The notes beneath the pieces were generated by a model, which was not told the DNA's origin, did not search any database, and saw only the letters and a program-made list of their open reading frames with translations. The position numbers and the translations under genes are program-made. Below are positions 18,601 to 27,711 of a stretch of 64,000 nt of DNA, piece after piece. Source of the DNA: JAUIET01 sp045106985 (GTDB lineage Bacteria > Pseudomonadota > Gammaproteobacteria > Pseudomonadales > JAUIET01); NCBI GenBank assembly GCA_045106985.1, contig JBGCFQ010000005.1, positions 62,001 through 126,000 of the forward strand. Reading direction: 5' to 3'. The first letter of the stretch is position 1; each line of letters opens with the position of its first letter.

Positions 18601-20217
18601 TCAAAGGTCAATTGCGCTGACAGGCGCACTGCTTAACAAAGTACGAGTGTACTCATGCTGTGGATTAGCCCACAAATGCTCGGTGGCCGCCTGCTCTACA
18701 AGCCGTCCATGCCGAATAACCAACACTTTATCGCATAACACACGCACCACGCTAAGGTCATGCGAGATAAACAGCATGCTCATTCTGTATTTTTTAACAA
18801 GGCTTATGAGCAACTCAAGAATTTGCGCTTGAATGGTAACGTCGAGCGCAGAGACCGGTTCGTCGGCTACGATAAGCTCCGGACGGCTCGCAAGTGCGCG
18901 ACCTATTGCAATGCGTTGACGTTGTCCGCCAGAAAATTCATGTGGGTACTTTCGTGCTAAAGAAGGCTCAAGGCCTACCTCTTGCATAAGTTCAGAAACT
19001 TTAGCATTAAGGTCAGATTTCTTAGCTATTGCATGGAATAGCAAAGGCTCGGCAAGCGCATCAAACACAGTCATTCGCGGGTTTAATGACGCATAGGGAT
19101 CTTGAAATATCATTTGCATGCGCGTTCTAAAGGGGCGCATCTGCCGAGTGCTCAAATCGTGTATTGGTTCGCCATCAAAAATCACCTTACCTGCCGACGG
19201 TTTCAACAACTGCAGTACACTTCGGCCTATTGTTGACTTTCCTGAGCCAGACTCGCCAACTAATCCTACAATTTCACTACGCTGAATTTGAAAACTGACG
19301 TCATCGACTACGGTTTTTAACTGAATGCCATTAGCTTCTCGCACGCGATAACCCGCCGACAAGTTCTGTACATCCAATAACAAGGAATCTTCAGCAAGTG
19401 AAGCCTGTGCTTTCGCTCCTTTTGGTACCGCATCAAGCAAGGCCTTTGTGTACGGGTGACTAGGTGAAGCAAACAACTCTTCACAGTTACCCTCTTCCAC
19501 CATTTCGCCTTTCTGCATAACCACTACCCGATGGGCGAGTTTTCGCACTACTGCAAGGTCATGGCTAATAAAAATTACGCCGATATTACGCTTTCGCTGA
19601 AGCTCAGCGAGCAACTCAAGAACTTGAGCTTGTATGGTTACATCCAATGCAGTTGTCGGTTCATCTGCGATGAGCAACTGTGGTTCGCTAATCAGAGCCA
19701 TCGCAATCATTACTCGCTGGCGCATGCCCCCGGAAAATTCAAACGGATAACGGCTAATGTTCTCGCTAGGGTTACTAATCCCAACCTCCTCCAGCAATTG
19801 CAGGGCACGGGCTCGCGCTTGCTTACGCGAAAAAGAGGTGTGTTTTGACGTTCTTTTTAAAAGGGGCTCCAACAATTGCTCACCCACAGTCAGAAAGGGA
19901 TTTAAGCTTGTCATGGGGTCTTGAAAAACCATAGCAATGCGATTACCTCGCAACGCTCGCAGCTGCTTTGCGGTGCAACTTAGTAAGTCCACACCTTCAA
20001 ACAGCGCTTCACCTGACTCAACTCTGCCTGGCGGAGACGGTATAAGGCCCAGCAGTGAATAACAACTGACTGACTTGCCACTGCCCGACTCGCCAACAAT
20101 GCCAAGAATTTCTCCGCTTTGAAGAGAGAAACTAAGATTGTTAACCGCGGTCTGCTTAACGCCTCTGGACTCAAAACTAACGCTTAAGTTGCGCACCTCC
20201 AGCAGAGTACCACTCAC
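18601..20217 (-). CDS. Oligopeptide ABC importer ATPase, two nucleotide-binding domains fused
   Basis: The 538 residues contain two full ABC cassettes in one chain, corresponding to OppD and OppF (compare YejF). First half: Walker A GESGSGKS, Q-loop FQDPMTSLNP, signature FSGGMRQRV, Walker B LLIADEPTTALD, H-loop ISHDLAVV. Second half: GESGSGKST, FQDPYASLNP, FSGGQRQRI, LIVADEPVSALD, ISHDLSVV. Both sites look competent. The start overlaps the end of oppC by four bases, so translation is probably coupled. It powers uptake of peptides through OppBC. Confidence 0.95.
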   Translation of the reverse strand: MSGTLLEVRNLSVSFESRGVKQTAVNNLSFSLQSGEILGIVGESGSGKSVSCYSLLGLIPSPPGRVESGEALFEGVDLLSCTAKQLRALRGNRIAMVFQDPMTSLNPFLTVGEQLLEPLLKRTSKHTSFSRKQARARALQLLEEVGISNPSENISRYPFEFSGGMRQRVMIAMALISEPQLLIADEPTTALDVTIQAQVLELLAELQRKRNIGVIFISHDLAVVRKLAHRVVVMQKGEMVEEGNCEELFASPSHPYTKALLDAVPKGAKAQASLAEDSLLLDVQNLSAGYRVREANGIQLKTVVDDVSFQIQRSEIVGLVGESGSGKSTIGRSVLQLLKPSAGKVIFDGEPIHDLSTRQMRPFRTRMQMIFQDPYASLNPRMTVFDALAEPLLFHAIAKKSDLNAKVSELMQEVGLEPSLARKYPHEFSGGQRQRIAIGRALASRPELIVADEPVSALDVTIQAQILELLISLVKKYRMSMLFISHDLSVVRVLCDKVLVIRHGRLVEQAATEHLWANPQHEYTRTLLSSAPVSAIDL

Positions 20218-21110
20218 AGTACTGATGCCTTTGGATCAAGCGCATCGCGCAGGCCGTCGCCTAGGAAATTCAGCGCAAACAGAGTCAAGGCCAATGCCAG
20301 GCCAGGAAAAATCAATAACCAGGGAAACTCTTCCATGGTTTCGGCACCGTATGAAATCAGCAAACCCCAAGAAGACTCAGGCGGCTGAATGCCTAAGCCA
20401 AGAAAGCTAAGAAAAGCCTCAAGCAACATAACCTGCGGCACCGTTAGTGTGGCATACACAATAACCGGCCCAAGAGTATTGGGAATAACGTGGCGGCGTA
20501 AAATTGTCCAGCTGGGCAAGCCCAAGGCCACCGCCGCTTCAACGTATTCTTGTTGGCGAATACCAAGTACCTGAGCGCGAACAATACGCGACATGGTTAA
20601 CCACTCCACCGCACCAATGGCGAGAAACAACAGCAGTATGCTTTTGCCAAACACCACCATCAGCAGAATGATAAAAATAATAAAGGGCAAGGCATAGAGG
20701 ATATCGACAATACGCATCATCACAATGTCTACCCGACCACCAACGTACGCCGCAATAGATCCCCACAATACGCCTATCAGCAACGCAACGGACGTGGCTA
20801 TAAAACCAACTGCCAAAGAGATGCGGCCGCCATAGAGAATTCGAGTCAACAAGTCGCGTCCGAATGTGTCGGTACCCAACCAATGCGCAACCGACGGAGG
20901 CGTCGCGCCTAGCTGCAAGTCTTGTTGTTCGTAGCCATACGGAGCAATCCATGGAGCCAACACACACAACAGTGTCAACAACGACAAAAAGATCAGCCCA
21001 GCAAGGGCCAGTTTGTTCTGTTTTAGCCGGTACCAGGCGTCAGACCAAAGTGAATTGCCGTGCGCTTGCGATGCTTGCGGCAAAAGCCCGTGCTCTTCTT
21101 GTGAGCTCAT
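20214..21110 (-). CDS. oppC: Oligopeptide ABC importer permease OppC
   Basis: The 298 residues include a cytoplasmic N-terminal tail, LWSDAWYRLKQNKLALAG, and about six membrane segments. The permease EAA-type loop reads EYVEAAVALGLPSWTILRRHVIPN. The GTDTFGRDLLTRILYGGRISL region and the closing NFLGDGLRDALDPK are OppC/DppC hallmarks. It overlaps oppB by four bases upstream and the ATPase gene by four bases downstream, fitting one operon. Confidence 0.95.
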   Translation of the reverse strand: MSSQEEHGLLPQASQAHGNSLWSDAWYRLKQNKLALAGLIFLSLLTLLCVLAPWIAPYGYEQQDLQLGATPPSVAHWLGTDTFGRDLLTRILYGGRISLAVGFIATSVALLIGVLWGSIAAYVGGRVDIVMMRIVDILYALPFIIFIILLMVVFGKSILLLFLAIGAVEWLTMSRIVRAQVLGIRQQEYVEAAVALGLPSWTILRRHVIPNTLGPVIVYATLTVPQVMLLEAFLSFLGLGIQPPESSWGLLISYGAETMEEFPWLLIFPGLALALTLFALNFLGDGLRDALDPKASVL

Positions 21111-22045
21111 GAGCCATCGCTCCTGAGCTGCCTGCGCAGTTGTGGGTTCATCCAGTTCGCAATCAAGTCGCTGAGTAAGTTGAAAGCAACAATGAGCGCC
21201 GATAAAAAAATGGTTGTACCCAAAATCATGGTGTAGTCGCGGTTGAAGGCTGCCTGCACGTAAAAACGCCCAAGACCAGGAATTTGAAATATCGTTTCAA
21301 CCACGAAGGAGCCAGACAGCAAACCGGCGAACGCAGGCCCAAGATAGGCGACAACGGGAATGAGACCAGCGCGCATTGCGTGTTTGCCTATCACCACAGG
21401 CTCAGACAAGCCCTTGGCTCGCGCCGTTCTTATGTAGTCTTGAGACAGCACCTCTAACATGCTGCCACGAGTGAGGCGCGCTAAATAGGCCGCATAGGCA
21501 GCACCCAGCGTAACTGAAGGCAGTATTTTGTCGCCGGGCAAATCGCCCCAACCAGAAACAGGTAACCAATCCAGCTGTATAGAAAAGATGAGCACTAACA
21601 ATGGTCCTAACAAAAAGGTAGGCATACACAAGCCAATCATCGCGGCTGACATGGGCAGGTAGTCCTGCAAAGAGTTTGGTTTCAGTGACGCAAACAAACC
21701 CGCTGAAATACCAAACAACATAGCGATCAATAAGGCGTAGAAGCCCAGCTCGGCCGTTACCGGCAAACCACTGGCAATAAGGTCTTGTACAGCCCAGCCA
21801 GGATACTTAAACGATGGCCCCAAATCGCCCTGCAGCAAGTCGCCCATGTAATTGAAATACTGTTGGTACACCGGCAGGTCGAGATTGTATTTCGCTTCTA
21901 ACGCGCGTTTTACGGCAGGTATAACGGGTTTGTCAGCGTCGAACGGGCCGCCCGGCGCCAAGCGAATCAGAAAAAATGTCACTGTGATAACAATCAGTAA
22001 AACCGGTATGGCCTGTAACAAGCGAGAAATGGCGAAACGCAGCAT
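21107..22045 (-). CDS. oppB: Oligopeptide ABC importer permease OppB
   Basis: The 312-residue protein opens with RLLQAIPVLLIVITVTFFLIRLAPGGPFD, the OppB signature, followed by LDLPVYQQYFNYMGDLLQGDLGPSFKYPG, very like E. coli OppB. The EAA loop is DYIRTARAKGLSEPVVIGKHAMR. About six membrane segments are visible. It starts directly after the oppA stop codon. Confidence 0.95.
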   Translation of the reverse strand: MLRFAISRLLQAIPVLLIVITVTFFLIRLAPGGPFDADKPVIPAVKRALEAKYNLDLPVYQQYFNYMGDLLQGDLGPSFKYPGWAVQDLIASGLPVTAELGFYALLIAMLFGISAGLFASLKPNSLQDYLPMSAAMIGLCMPTFLLGPLLVLIFSIQLDWLPVSGWGDLPGDKILPSVTLGAAYAAYLARLTRGSMLEVLSQDYIRTARAKGLSEPVVIGKHAMRAGLIPVVAYLGPAFAGLLSGSFVVETIFQIPGLGRFYVQAAFNRDYTMILGTTIFLSALIVAFNLLSDLIANWMNPQLRRQLRSDGS

Positions 22046-23698
22046 CTACTTATTGCCCTTATGCATGGTCTTATCCATGCTCGTATTTTGGGGCTGAAGA
22101 GACACGTAACGAAAGTTAACGAAGTCCATATAGTTGGAAGTAAGACCCAATACCGATTCATGCACCAAGTGCTTACTGGCGTAGGTGAAAATGGGAAGGA
22201 TGGGCACCTGCTCCATCAAAAGCTCTTCGGCCTGGTAAAACACCTCAAGGCGTTCCTCGTGAGTCTTTGCGCGCGGTGCGGTTTGAAGAACGAGCTCGTC
22301 AAACTCCGAACTCGCAAAGCCGGTTTTGTTGTGCCCTCCGCCTGTGGTCCACATATCTAGAAAAGTATTAGGGTCCACGTAATCCCCTATCCAACTGCCC
22401 CTGGACAGCTCGTAATTTCCGGTTACCTCTTCGTTAAGGTACACCTTCCAGTCTTTGTTCTGAATTCGAACAGATATGTTTAATTCGTCCTTCCACATTT
22501 GCTGCACAGCAATGGCTATTTTTCTATGCTGGTCATGCGTGTTGTACTGCAGCTCTATTTCAGGAAAACCCTTTCCATTTGGGTAACCCGCGGCTGCCAT
22601 CAACGATCGCGCTTCTTCCGGGTTGTAGTTTAATAAGGTCGGCGGTTGATAACCCAATAGGCCAGGCGGGGTGACAGCATAGGCAGGTGTGTAAATACCA
22701 TTAAGTACCGTGTCGATTAATGTACTTCTGTCAACGCTCAGCGCCAGTGCGCGGCGTACTCTTTGGTCTGAAAGTGCCGCAACACGAGTATTAAGCCTAT
22801 AGAAATAGGTGCCCACGTAAGGCTCTATTCGAATACGTTGCGGTTGCTCTTTTCTATACCACGGTATTCGCTCAAGTGGCACTTCCTCGGTACGGTGCAA
22901 CTGCCCAGCGCGAAACATTCTCTCTTCAGTGGTTTGCTTGTCTATGGGGTAAAATCGTATGCCATTTAAAGCTACTTTGTCTTTATTCCAATAGTGCTCA
23001 TTGCGAACCACCGACAGCACTTTGAAAAGGCGCCAATCTTCCAGTCTAAACGCCCCATTGCTGACAATGTTCTCGGGTCGAGTCCAGCGTGTGTACGATT
23101 CGTCAGCTTTACCAAAGGCCTCTATGGTTGCTCTGTGCACAGGAAACATCGATTGATGGTCAAGCAGCTGTAAAAAGTAAGGGGTTGGATTAGCAAGCTC
23201 TACTTTTAGCGTATGATCATCCAGCGCTTTGATGCCAACTGCATTAAAGTCGCTAAGTTCGCCTGTAAAAAAACGCTCGGCGTTCTTAATGGCAAAATAC
23301 ATGAATACATATTGCGAACCCAGGGCCGGCTGCAGCGCTCGCCACCAAGACCATGCAAAGTCATGTGCCGTTACCGGGTCGCCATTAGACCACTTTGCAT
23401 CGTTGCGAATGGTAAAAAGATAAGTACGGCCGTCGTCGCTAATCGTCCATTCGCTTGCTACTCCTGGCTCTGGTATTAGCGTTTCCGGATTCTTCGTCAC
23501 CAAGCCCTCAAACAAGGCCCCCGTTATTCGAGATTCTGGAACACCGGTCACAAGGTGAGGATCAAGACCAGAAGGCTCACCGTAATTACCAAAGTGGAGG
23601 ATTTGGTCGCGGCTTCCACTCTCAACATTGCTCTCCCCCCCTAGGCAGGCGCTAAGCAGCAGGGCGATAACGCAGAGTCGAATTATAGTGGTTGGCAT
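22046..23698 (-). CDS. oppA: Oligopeptide-binding lipoprotein OppA
   Basis: ATG 23698 gives 550 residues beginning MPTTIIRLCVIALLLSAC, a lipoprotein signal peptide with lipobox LSAC; a GTG at 23716 would add six residues. The SBP_bac_5 core is clear: GEPSGLDPHLVTGVPE, ALFEGLV, AKWSNGDPVTAHDFAWSWWRAL (OppA-type) and the C-terminal ELLMEQVPILPIF. It is the first gene of the opp operon and delivers periplasmic peptides to OppBC. A lipid anchor is less usual for enteric OppA but common elsewhere. Confidence 0.94.
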   Translation of the reverse strand: MPTTIIRLCVIALLLSACLGGESNVESGSRDQILHFGNYGEPSGLDPHLVTGVPESRITGALFEGLVTKNPETLIPEPGVASEWTISDDGRTYLFTIRNDAKWSNGDPVTAHDFAWSWWRALQPALGSQYVFMYFAIKNAERFFTGELSDFNAVGIKALDDHTLKVELANPTPYFLQLLDHQSMFPVHRATIEAFGKADESYTRWTRPENIVSNGAFRLEDWRLFKVLSVVRNEHYWNKDKVALNGIRFYPIDKQTTEERMFRAGQLHRTEEVPLERIPWYRKEQPQRIRIEPYVGTYFYRLNTRVAALSDQRVRRALALSVDRSTLIDTVLNGIYTPAYAVTPPGLLGYQPPTLLNYNPEEARSLMAAAGYPNGKGFPEIELQYNTHDQHRKIAIAVQQMWKDELNISVRIQNKDWKVYLNEEVTGNYELSRGSWIGDYVDPNTFLDMWTTGGGHNKTGFASSEFDELVLQTAPRAKTHEERLEVFYQAEELLMEQVPILPIFTYASKHLVHESVLGLTSNYMDFVNFRYVSLQPQNTSMDKTMHKGNK

Positions 23699-23780
23699 GG
23701 CAGCTGATGCTACCACAGCAGATTTAAAAAATAGCCGTCAGAATTGCATTTGAAGCTCGCTAAAAACAGCCGAACATAAA

Positions 23781-24758
23781 CTAATTCTGCGCGTCGAGCA
23801 GCTCTACTGGAGAGGCTACATAGAGCATTTGTTGTTGCTTTCTGGCCATCTGCGCAGCAACTAAGGCCTCATCCATCCAGGTTTGCGGTGAATGAATATC
23901 GTGTTTCTCTAGCTCGGCGATGCCGACGCTTAATATCAAGTACAATTTCTTGCCATAAATCTTAAATGGAAATTGCAGTTTCTCGGTTAAGCGGCCACAG
24001 AATTGCTGAAGTGACTCGCTTTGCTGCACCGGGTTGTACAACACTACAAAATGATCTTCAGCATTGCCTCTATAAATAAGCGCGCGTTGACTCATCAACT
24101 GATCAACTCGTTGGCAAAAAACGCGCTCTAAACGCCTACCGAATTGCGGGCCATAGGCATTCACCAAGGAGGCCAAATTGTCCAACTGAAAATGAAGAAG
24201 TGCCGCATGGCTTCGGTGCAGCTGCGCCTCGAGGTCAATTTTCGCTTCCAACAGTGTGCAGAACTGCTTATAACCGAGCAAACCATGATTGGAATGCGAG
24301 AAGCGATGGCTGCTCTCCCTTCGGTCCATGGCAAATTGTATGGACCTCAGCAAGCGCTCTGAGCCGGTGCGCGATTTTATCAGGTAGTCGTCGGCACCAT
24401 GCAATGCTGAGTCCAGCGCTAAATCGGTATCCTCGACACTTGAGAGAACGATGATAGCTTGTTTAGTCACATGCTCGTGCAATGTGTCCAGCACTTCAAG
24501 GCCATGACCATCTGGCAAATGCATGTCGACTATGATTAGTTCAAATGCCTGAACGGCGAGTAAGCTAACGGCTTCTGCAAGGCTTTGCGCGTGCGTTATT
24601 TCGAACTGATGATAAGGTGCTCCTTGTAACAACAGAGAGACTTTTTCAGCGTCGTTAAAGTCACCCTCTATATGCAATGTGCGCAAGCCACGAGGGCGCA
24701 TTGCCTGGCTTTCACGATTTACAAACGATTCTTCGATTAGCTGTTTCGCTGAGTGCAT
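23781..24758 (-). CDS. Response regulator with degenerate GGDEF domain
   Basis: The 325 residues have a receiver domain (~24-145) with phospho-acceptor Asp78 in LIIVDMHLPDG, Thr/Ser position LSSVED and Lys128 in DDYLIKS. A diguanylate cyclase-like domain follows (~165-318), but its active-site loop reads GNAEDHF (231-237) in place of GGDEF, so the catalytic and metal-binding residues are mostly gone. It is probably a non-cyclase output or a c-di-GMP/protein-binding domain. It is monocistronic and divergent from the small gene at 25155. Confidence 0.85.
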   Translation of the reverse strand: MHSAKQLIEESFVNRESQAMRPRGLRTLHIEGDFNDAEKVSLLLQGAPYHQFEITHAQSLAEAVSLLAVQAFELIIVDMHLPDGHGLEVLDTLHEHVTKQAIIVLSSVEDTDLALDSALHGADDYLIKSRTGSERLLRSIQFAMDRRESSHRFSHSNHGLLGYKQFCTLLEAKIDLEAQLHRSHAALLHFQLDNLASLVNAYGPQFGRRLERVFCQRVDQLMSQRALIYRGNAEDHFVVLYNPVQQSESLQQFCGRLTEKLQFPFKIYGKKLYLILSVGIAELEKHDIHSPQTWMDEALVAAQMARKQQQMLYVASPVELLDAQN

Positions 24759-25154
24759 AGCAAACGCTCCTGGCCGCGACTTTTCTCGTTAGTACACCAC
24801 GTTTAGGTTAAATAGTTAATTTCGTCAATTTGGTTTAAAAGTGAGCTTGCTTAGTAAACACCGTTGAATTGAGCTCTAAAACACTGAAAAACCGCAACTT
24901 AACAACTAACTAATAACGGCTGTATAGCGAATTGTTATGAGCAATGAATGGCGTTAGCTTCAATTAGTCTAAGCTTCGCTTACCTGCCGCTCATCCACTC
25001 GCCTGTCCGATTACACTAAAAACCGTTACCGGCTACCGATTGAAATGCCTATTTCGTCGCAGTTTCAACTGCAACAGCGCTAAAAACGTCTCAATTGGAC
25101 TATGTTAAACGCAGAACCCACAACGTTTTGGCTATTCGTCAATGAGGTACTCAA
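24759..25154. other. Divergent intergenic region
   Basis: These 396 AT-rich bases lie between the REC-GGDEF gene (minus) and the small protein gene (plus). Promoters for both should be here. I see no gene, repeat or hairpin that I can support. Confidence 0.45.
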
Positions 25155-25394
25155 GTGATTAACTCGGTTCTTTCTGCAGGTCAAACAGGTTTACAAGAAG
25201 GCGTTAAACGCGCCGAAGAAGCGGCACAAACAATTGTTGGTCAGGCCAATGTAGGTGATAGCGCCGCCCCGCTGCACAGCCTTAGTGAGGCGGTTGTTGA
25301 GTTGAAAATTGCTGAAACCCAGGTGGTTGCAGCTGCCGCAGTTGTTAGCAGTGCAGACGAAACGCTAGGCTCGCTAATAGACACCTTTCAGTAA
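25155..25394 (+). CDS. Small FlgC-tail-like protein
   Basis: This 79-residue protein is predicted to be nearly all helix. Its C-terminal half (VVELKIAETQVVAAAAVVSSADETLGSLIDTF) resembles the C-terminal helix of flagellar rod/hook proteins such as FlgC, where a VxVAEAQxxFxANxKVIKTxDEMLGxLLD pattern is typical. Similar stand-alone small proteins occur in Pseudomonas and relatives with no assigned function. No flagellar genes lie nearby. It precedes the metalloprotease-like gene by 22 bases and is probably co-transcribed. Confidence 0.7.
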   Translation: MINSVLSAGQTGLQEGVKRAEEAAQTIVGQANVGDSAAPLHSLSEAVVELKIAETQVVAAAAVVSSADETLGSLIDTFQ

Positions 25395-25416
25395 CACGGC
25401 TTTTCAATACCGTTAG

Positions 25417-26277
25417 ATGAATATTCAATCCACCAATTCCGCGCCGTTTTTGCCGCAGAACTACGGTGCGGCTGAGTCGCACTCACTACGAGAGTTTACT
25501 CCCGCCGAAGTCAAGCCTTTGGTAGAAACTCAAGCCACCGACAACAATTTACAACAATCTCATTCTCAACATCAATCTGACTCTAAAACACCTGAATATA
25601 AAACAGGGCCAGGTGGGCAGCCTGAAAAAGATCACGAACACGCTGAAGCGGCCAGAGATGCGAAAAGTCAGGCAAACGACATTGATAGCGCAGAAGCACA
25701 GCAAGAGAAGGCCATCATTGCTGAACTCTCTGCAAGAGACCGCGAGGTACGCGCACATGAACAAGCGCATGCCGCCGTAGGCGGACCGTTCGCAGGTTCA
25801 CCTCAATACAGCTTTCAGAGCGGTCCTAACGGTAAGCAATACGCAGTAGGCGGAGAAGTATCAATATCTCTCAGCCCTATTGCGGGCAATCCTGAAGCAA
25901 CAATACGTAAAGCGGAAGTTGTTCACCGCGCGGCGTTAGCGCCAGCAGAACCATCATCTCAAGATCGCGCGGTTGCCAGCCAAGCAACACAAATGAAATT
26001 GCAGGCGCAAATTGAACTGCGCGAAGCCGCAGCAGAACAACGCGCGCAAGACGCCAAGACAGCCGCTGAAACAGAGACTGCTGACATCACGGGTCCAGTT
26101 GACTCTTCAGCGACTGCGGCAGCGGCTCGCTCAGACAAAGAACAGGACTCAAAAGAAAGCGCAAACACGCCAGACAATTCCCTCAATGACAGAGTAAACC
26201 AACGCCTAGCGCGCGAACTGATGACGGCTGCGTCAGTTAATAATGATCAAGCGACCACCGTGGATGCTCTCATATAG
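25417..26277 (+). CDS. Putative metalloprotease, CJM1_0395/SprA-related family
   Basis: The 286 residues have a low-complexity Gln/Ser/Glu-rich N-terminal third, then the conserved core: ELSARDREVRAHEQAHAAVGG with an HExxH-type motif HEQAH (114-118), followed by YSFQSGPNGKQYAVGGEVSI and IRKAEVVHRAALAPAEPS. This is the pattern of the putative metalloprotease CJM1_0395 family. The C-terminal third is Ala/Glu/Gln-rich and likely coiled. No signal peptide is seen. Pairing with a rod-protein-like gene suggests a structure-associated role, but that is a guess. Confidence 0.78.
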   Translation: MNIQSTNSAPFLPQNYGAAESHSLREFTPAEVKPLVETQATDNNLQQSHSQHQSDSKTPEYKTGPGGQPEKDHEHAEAARDAKSQANDIDSAEAQQEKAIIAELSARDREVRAHEQAHAAVGGPFAGSPQYSFQSGPNGKQYAVGGEVSISLSPIAGNPEATIRKAEVVHRAALAPAEPSSQDRAVASQATQMKLQAQIELREAAAEQRAQDAKTAAETETADITGPVDSSATAAAARSDKEQDSKESANTPDNSLNDRVNQRLARELMTAASVNNDQATTVDALI

Positions 26278-26311
26278 CGGGCAGCTCTTAGCTCTCACAT
26301 GCGCCTTACAT

Positions 26312-27589
26312 CTATATTAATTTGCTAAGCGAATCTGTAACCCCGCCTTTAAGCAACTTGATTTGGTTTTCGAGCCAACCACTAAGCCAGAAATTTTCTG
26401 ATTGCGACAGTAGGTCTTCGTGTACCGAAATACACAGTGATGTCGCGGCAGCATGAGAAGGCTCGGCCCCTAAGACAATGTTGAGCAGATGCAGAGCTTG
26501 CTCAGGCTGCCCCGAGCTTTGCTTTTCAGCCGCTCTCGCTACTAAGGCATCTGCGCCGGCCAGGTCTAGTAGATCTTTGTCTATCGCAGTAGCCGGAACA
26601 CTGTACAGCTCGGTTGTGGATTGATGCTTAAACCAACCTGCATAGTTTTCCCAAATGGCGCGAATATTCCAGCTAACTTTTCCGTAGCCTTGCCCCACTT
26701 CCAGTTCCGCGGGCAGCTGAATTTCCTGTTGCAACGTGTTGAGGTCTTTGCCGGCGTTCATGCCTTTGACGGTTTCGTCATGGATGTAGAGAGTTGCGTC
26801 GCGGTAGGCTGTTAGTTCTTCTTGAATAAGTTGAGCGCCTTCTACGGCCTGATGATGACCATACAAAATGACCTCAGGGCCAAGATCCATCACTAGCTGC
26901 GCGGCCGCTGCACAGCTGATGGCATCGCGATAACGATCGCCACGAATAGTCACCAGATTCGGAATGTGGCCAAAAAAGGCCCCGAAGATATTGCCCGTTA
27001 AACAAATCTTGTCGTCAGGCAACCATACGATCAAGGAGTCGTTGGTTTCTGCACCTGGTGCTGCAATCAAAACGACGCTAAGTCCGCCCAAGGTCAGTTC
27101 ATGACGTTGATCAAAAACAATATCTGGAGTGGGCTTATCTTGCGGATTGATATCGGTATAGCCTTGCTTCGCATAGTAGGTGAAGTCTTCGATAAAGCTG
27201 TCATGAAACCGAAACGCCGATCGTGCTGCGCGAAAAGCCTGCAGCCTGCCGTCGTATTCCTGATGCTCTTGATTGCCAGCTTGGGCAATGTAGCTTAGCC
27301 CTGGGTTTTTATCCCTAAAGAACTGCATGCCGCCAACATGATCTACATGACCCTGGGTAGTAATCGCGTACTTGATTGGCGCGTCGGTGAACGTACTGTA
27401 ATTGCTATGATGCACGGGGGCTTCAAAACCCATGCCGGTATTGATTAGAATGTTGCCGTCTGGAGTTTCCAGCAAATACGAGTTGGAGTTACCAGATGAC
27501 TCAAGGACAAAATCATTTATTCGTTGAGATACGCCGAATCGAGCTGCGGCGAGCGTTTGTGGCCGAGCCGTGTAAAGAGGAGTTCGCAT
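26312..27589 (-). CDS. MBL-fold alkylsulfatase-like hydrolase
   Basis: I chose ATG 27589 (AAGGA upstream) over GTG 27625; this gives 425 residues. The N-terminal ~280 residues are a metallo-beta-lactamase fold and the rest contains an alkylsulfatase dimerisation domain (IRAIWENYAGWFKH) and a short C-terminal helical region, the layout of SdsA1-type alkylsulfatases and their relatives. The zinc motif reads TTQGHVDHVGG, so the first His of HxHxDH is Gln79, while His81, Asp83 and His84 remain. The PGAETNDSL and NLVTIRGDRYRD segments match the family. Activity and substrate are uncertain because of the Gln. Confidence 0.85.
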   Translation of the reverse strand: MRTPLYTARPQTLAAARFGVSQRINDFVLESSGNSNSYLLETPDGNILINTGMGFEAPVHHSNYSTFTDAPIKYAITTQGHVDHVGGMQFFRDKNPGLSYIAQAGNQEHQEYDGRLQAFRAARSAFRFHDSFIEDFTYYAKQGYTDINPQDKPTPDIVFDQRHELTLGGLSVVLIAAPGAETNDSLIVWLPDDKICLTGNIFGAFFGHIPNLVTIRGDRYRDAISCAAAAQLVMDLGPEVILYGHHQAVEGAQLIQEELTAYRDATLYIHDETVKGMNAGKDLNTLQQEIQLPAELEVGQGYGKVSWNIRAIWENYAGWFKHQSTTELYSVPATAIDKDLLDLAGADALVARAAEKQSSGQPEQALHLLNIVLGAEPSHAAATSLCISVHEDLLSQSENFWLSGWLENQIKLLKGGVTDSLSKLI

Positions 27590-27711
27590 TACGGTACTTT
27601 TCCTTAGGAGCGTTGATACACGCACTTTACCTGATTGCGTAAAGCCGTGAATTACAACATCATGAGACTCATGAACACACTGTCAAAAAACTCGAAATCC
27701 ATTCAGCGCGA

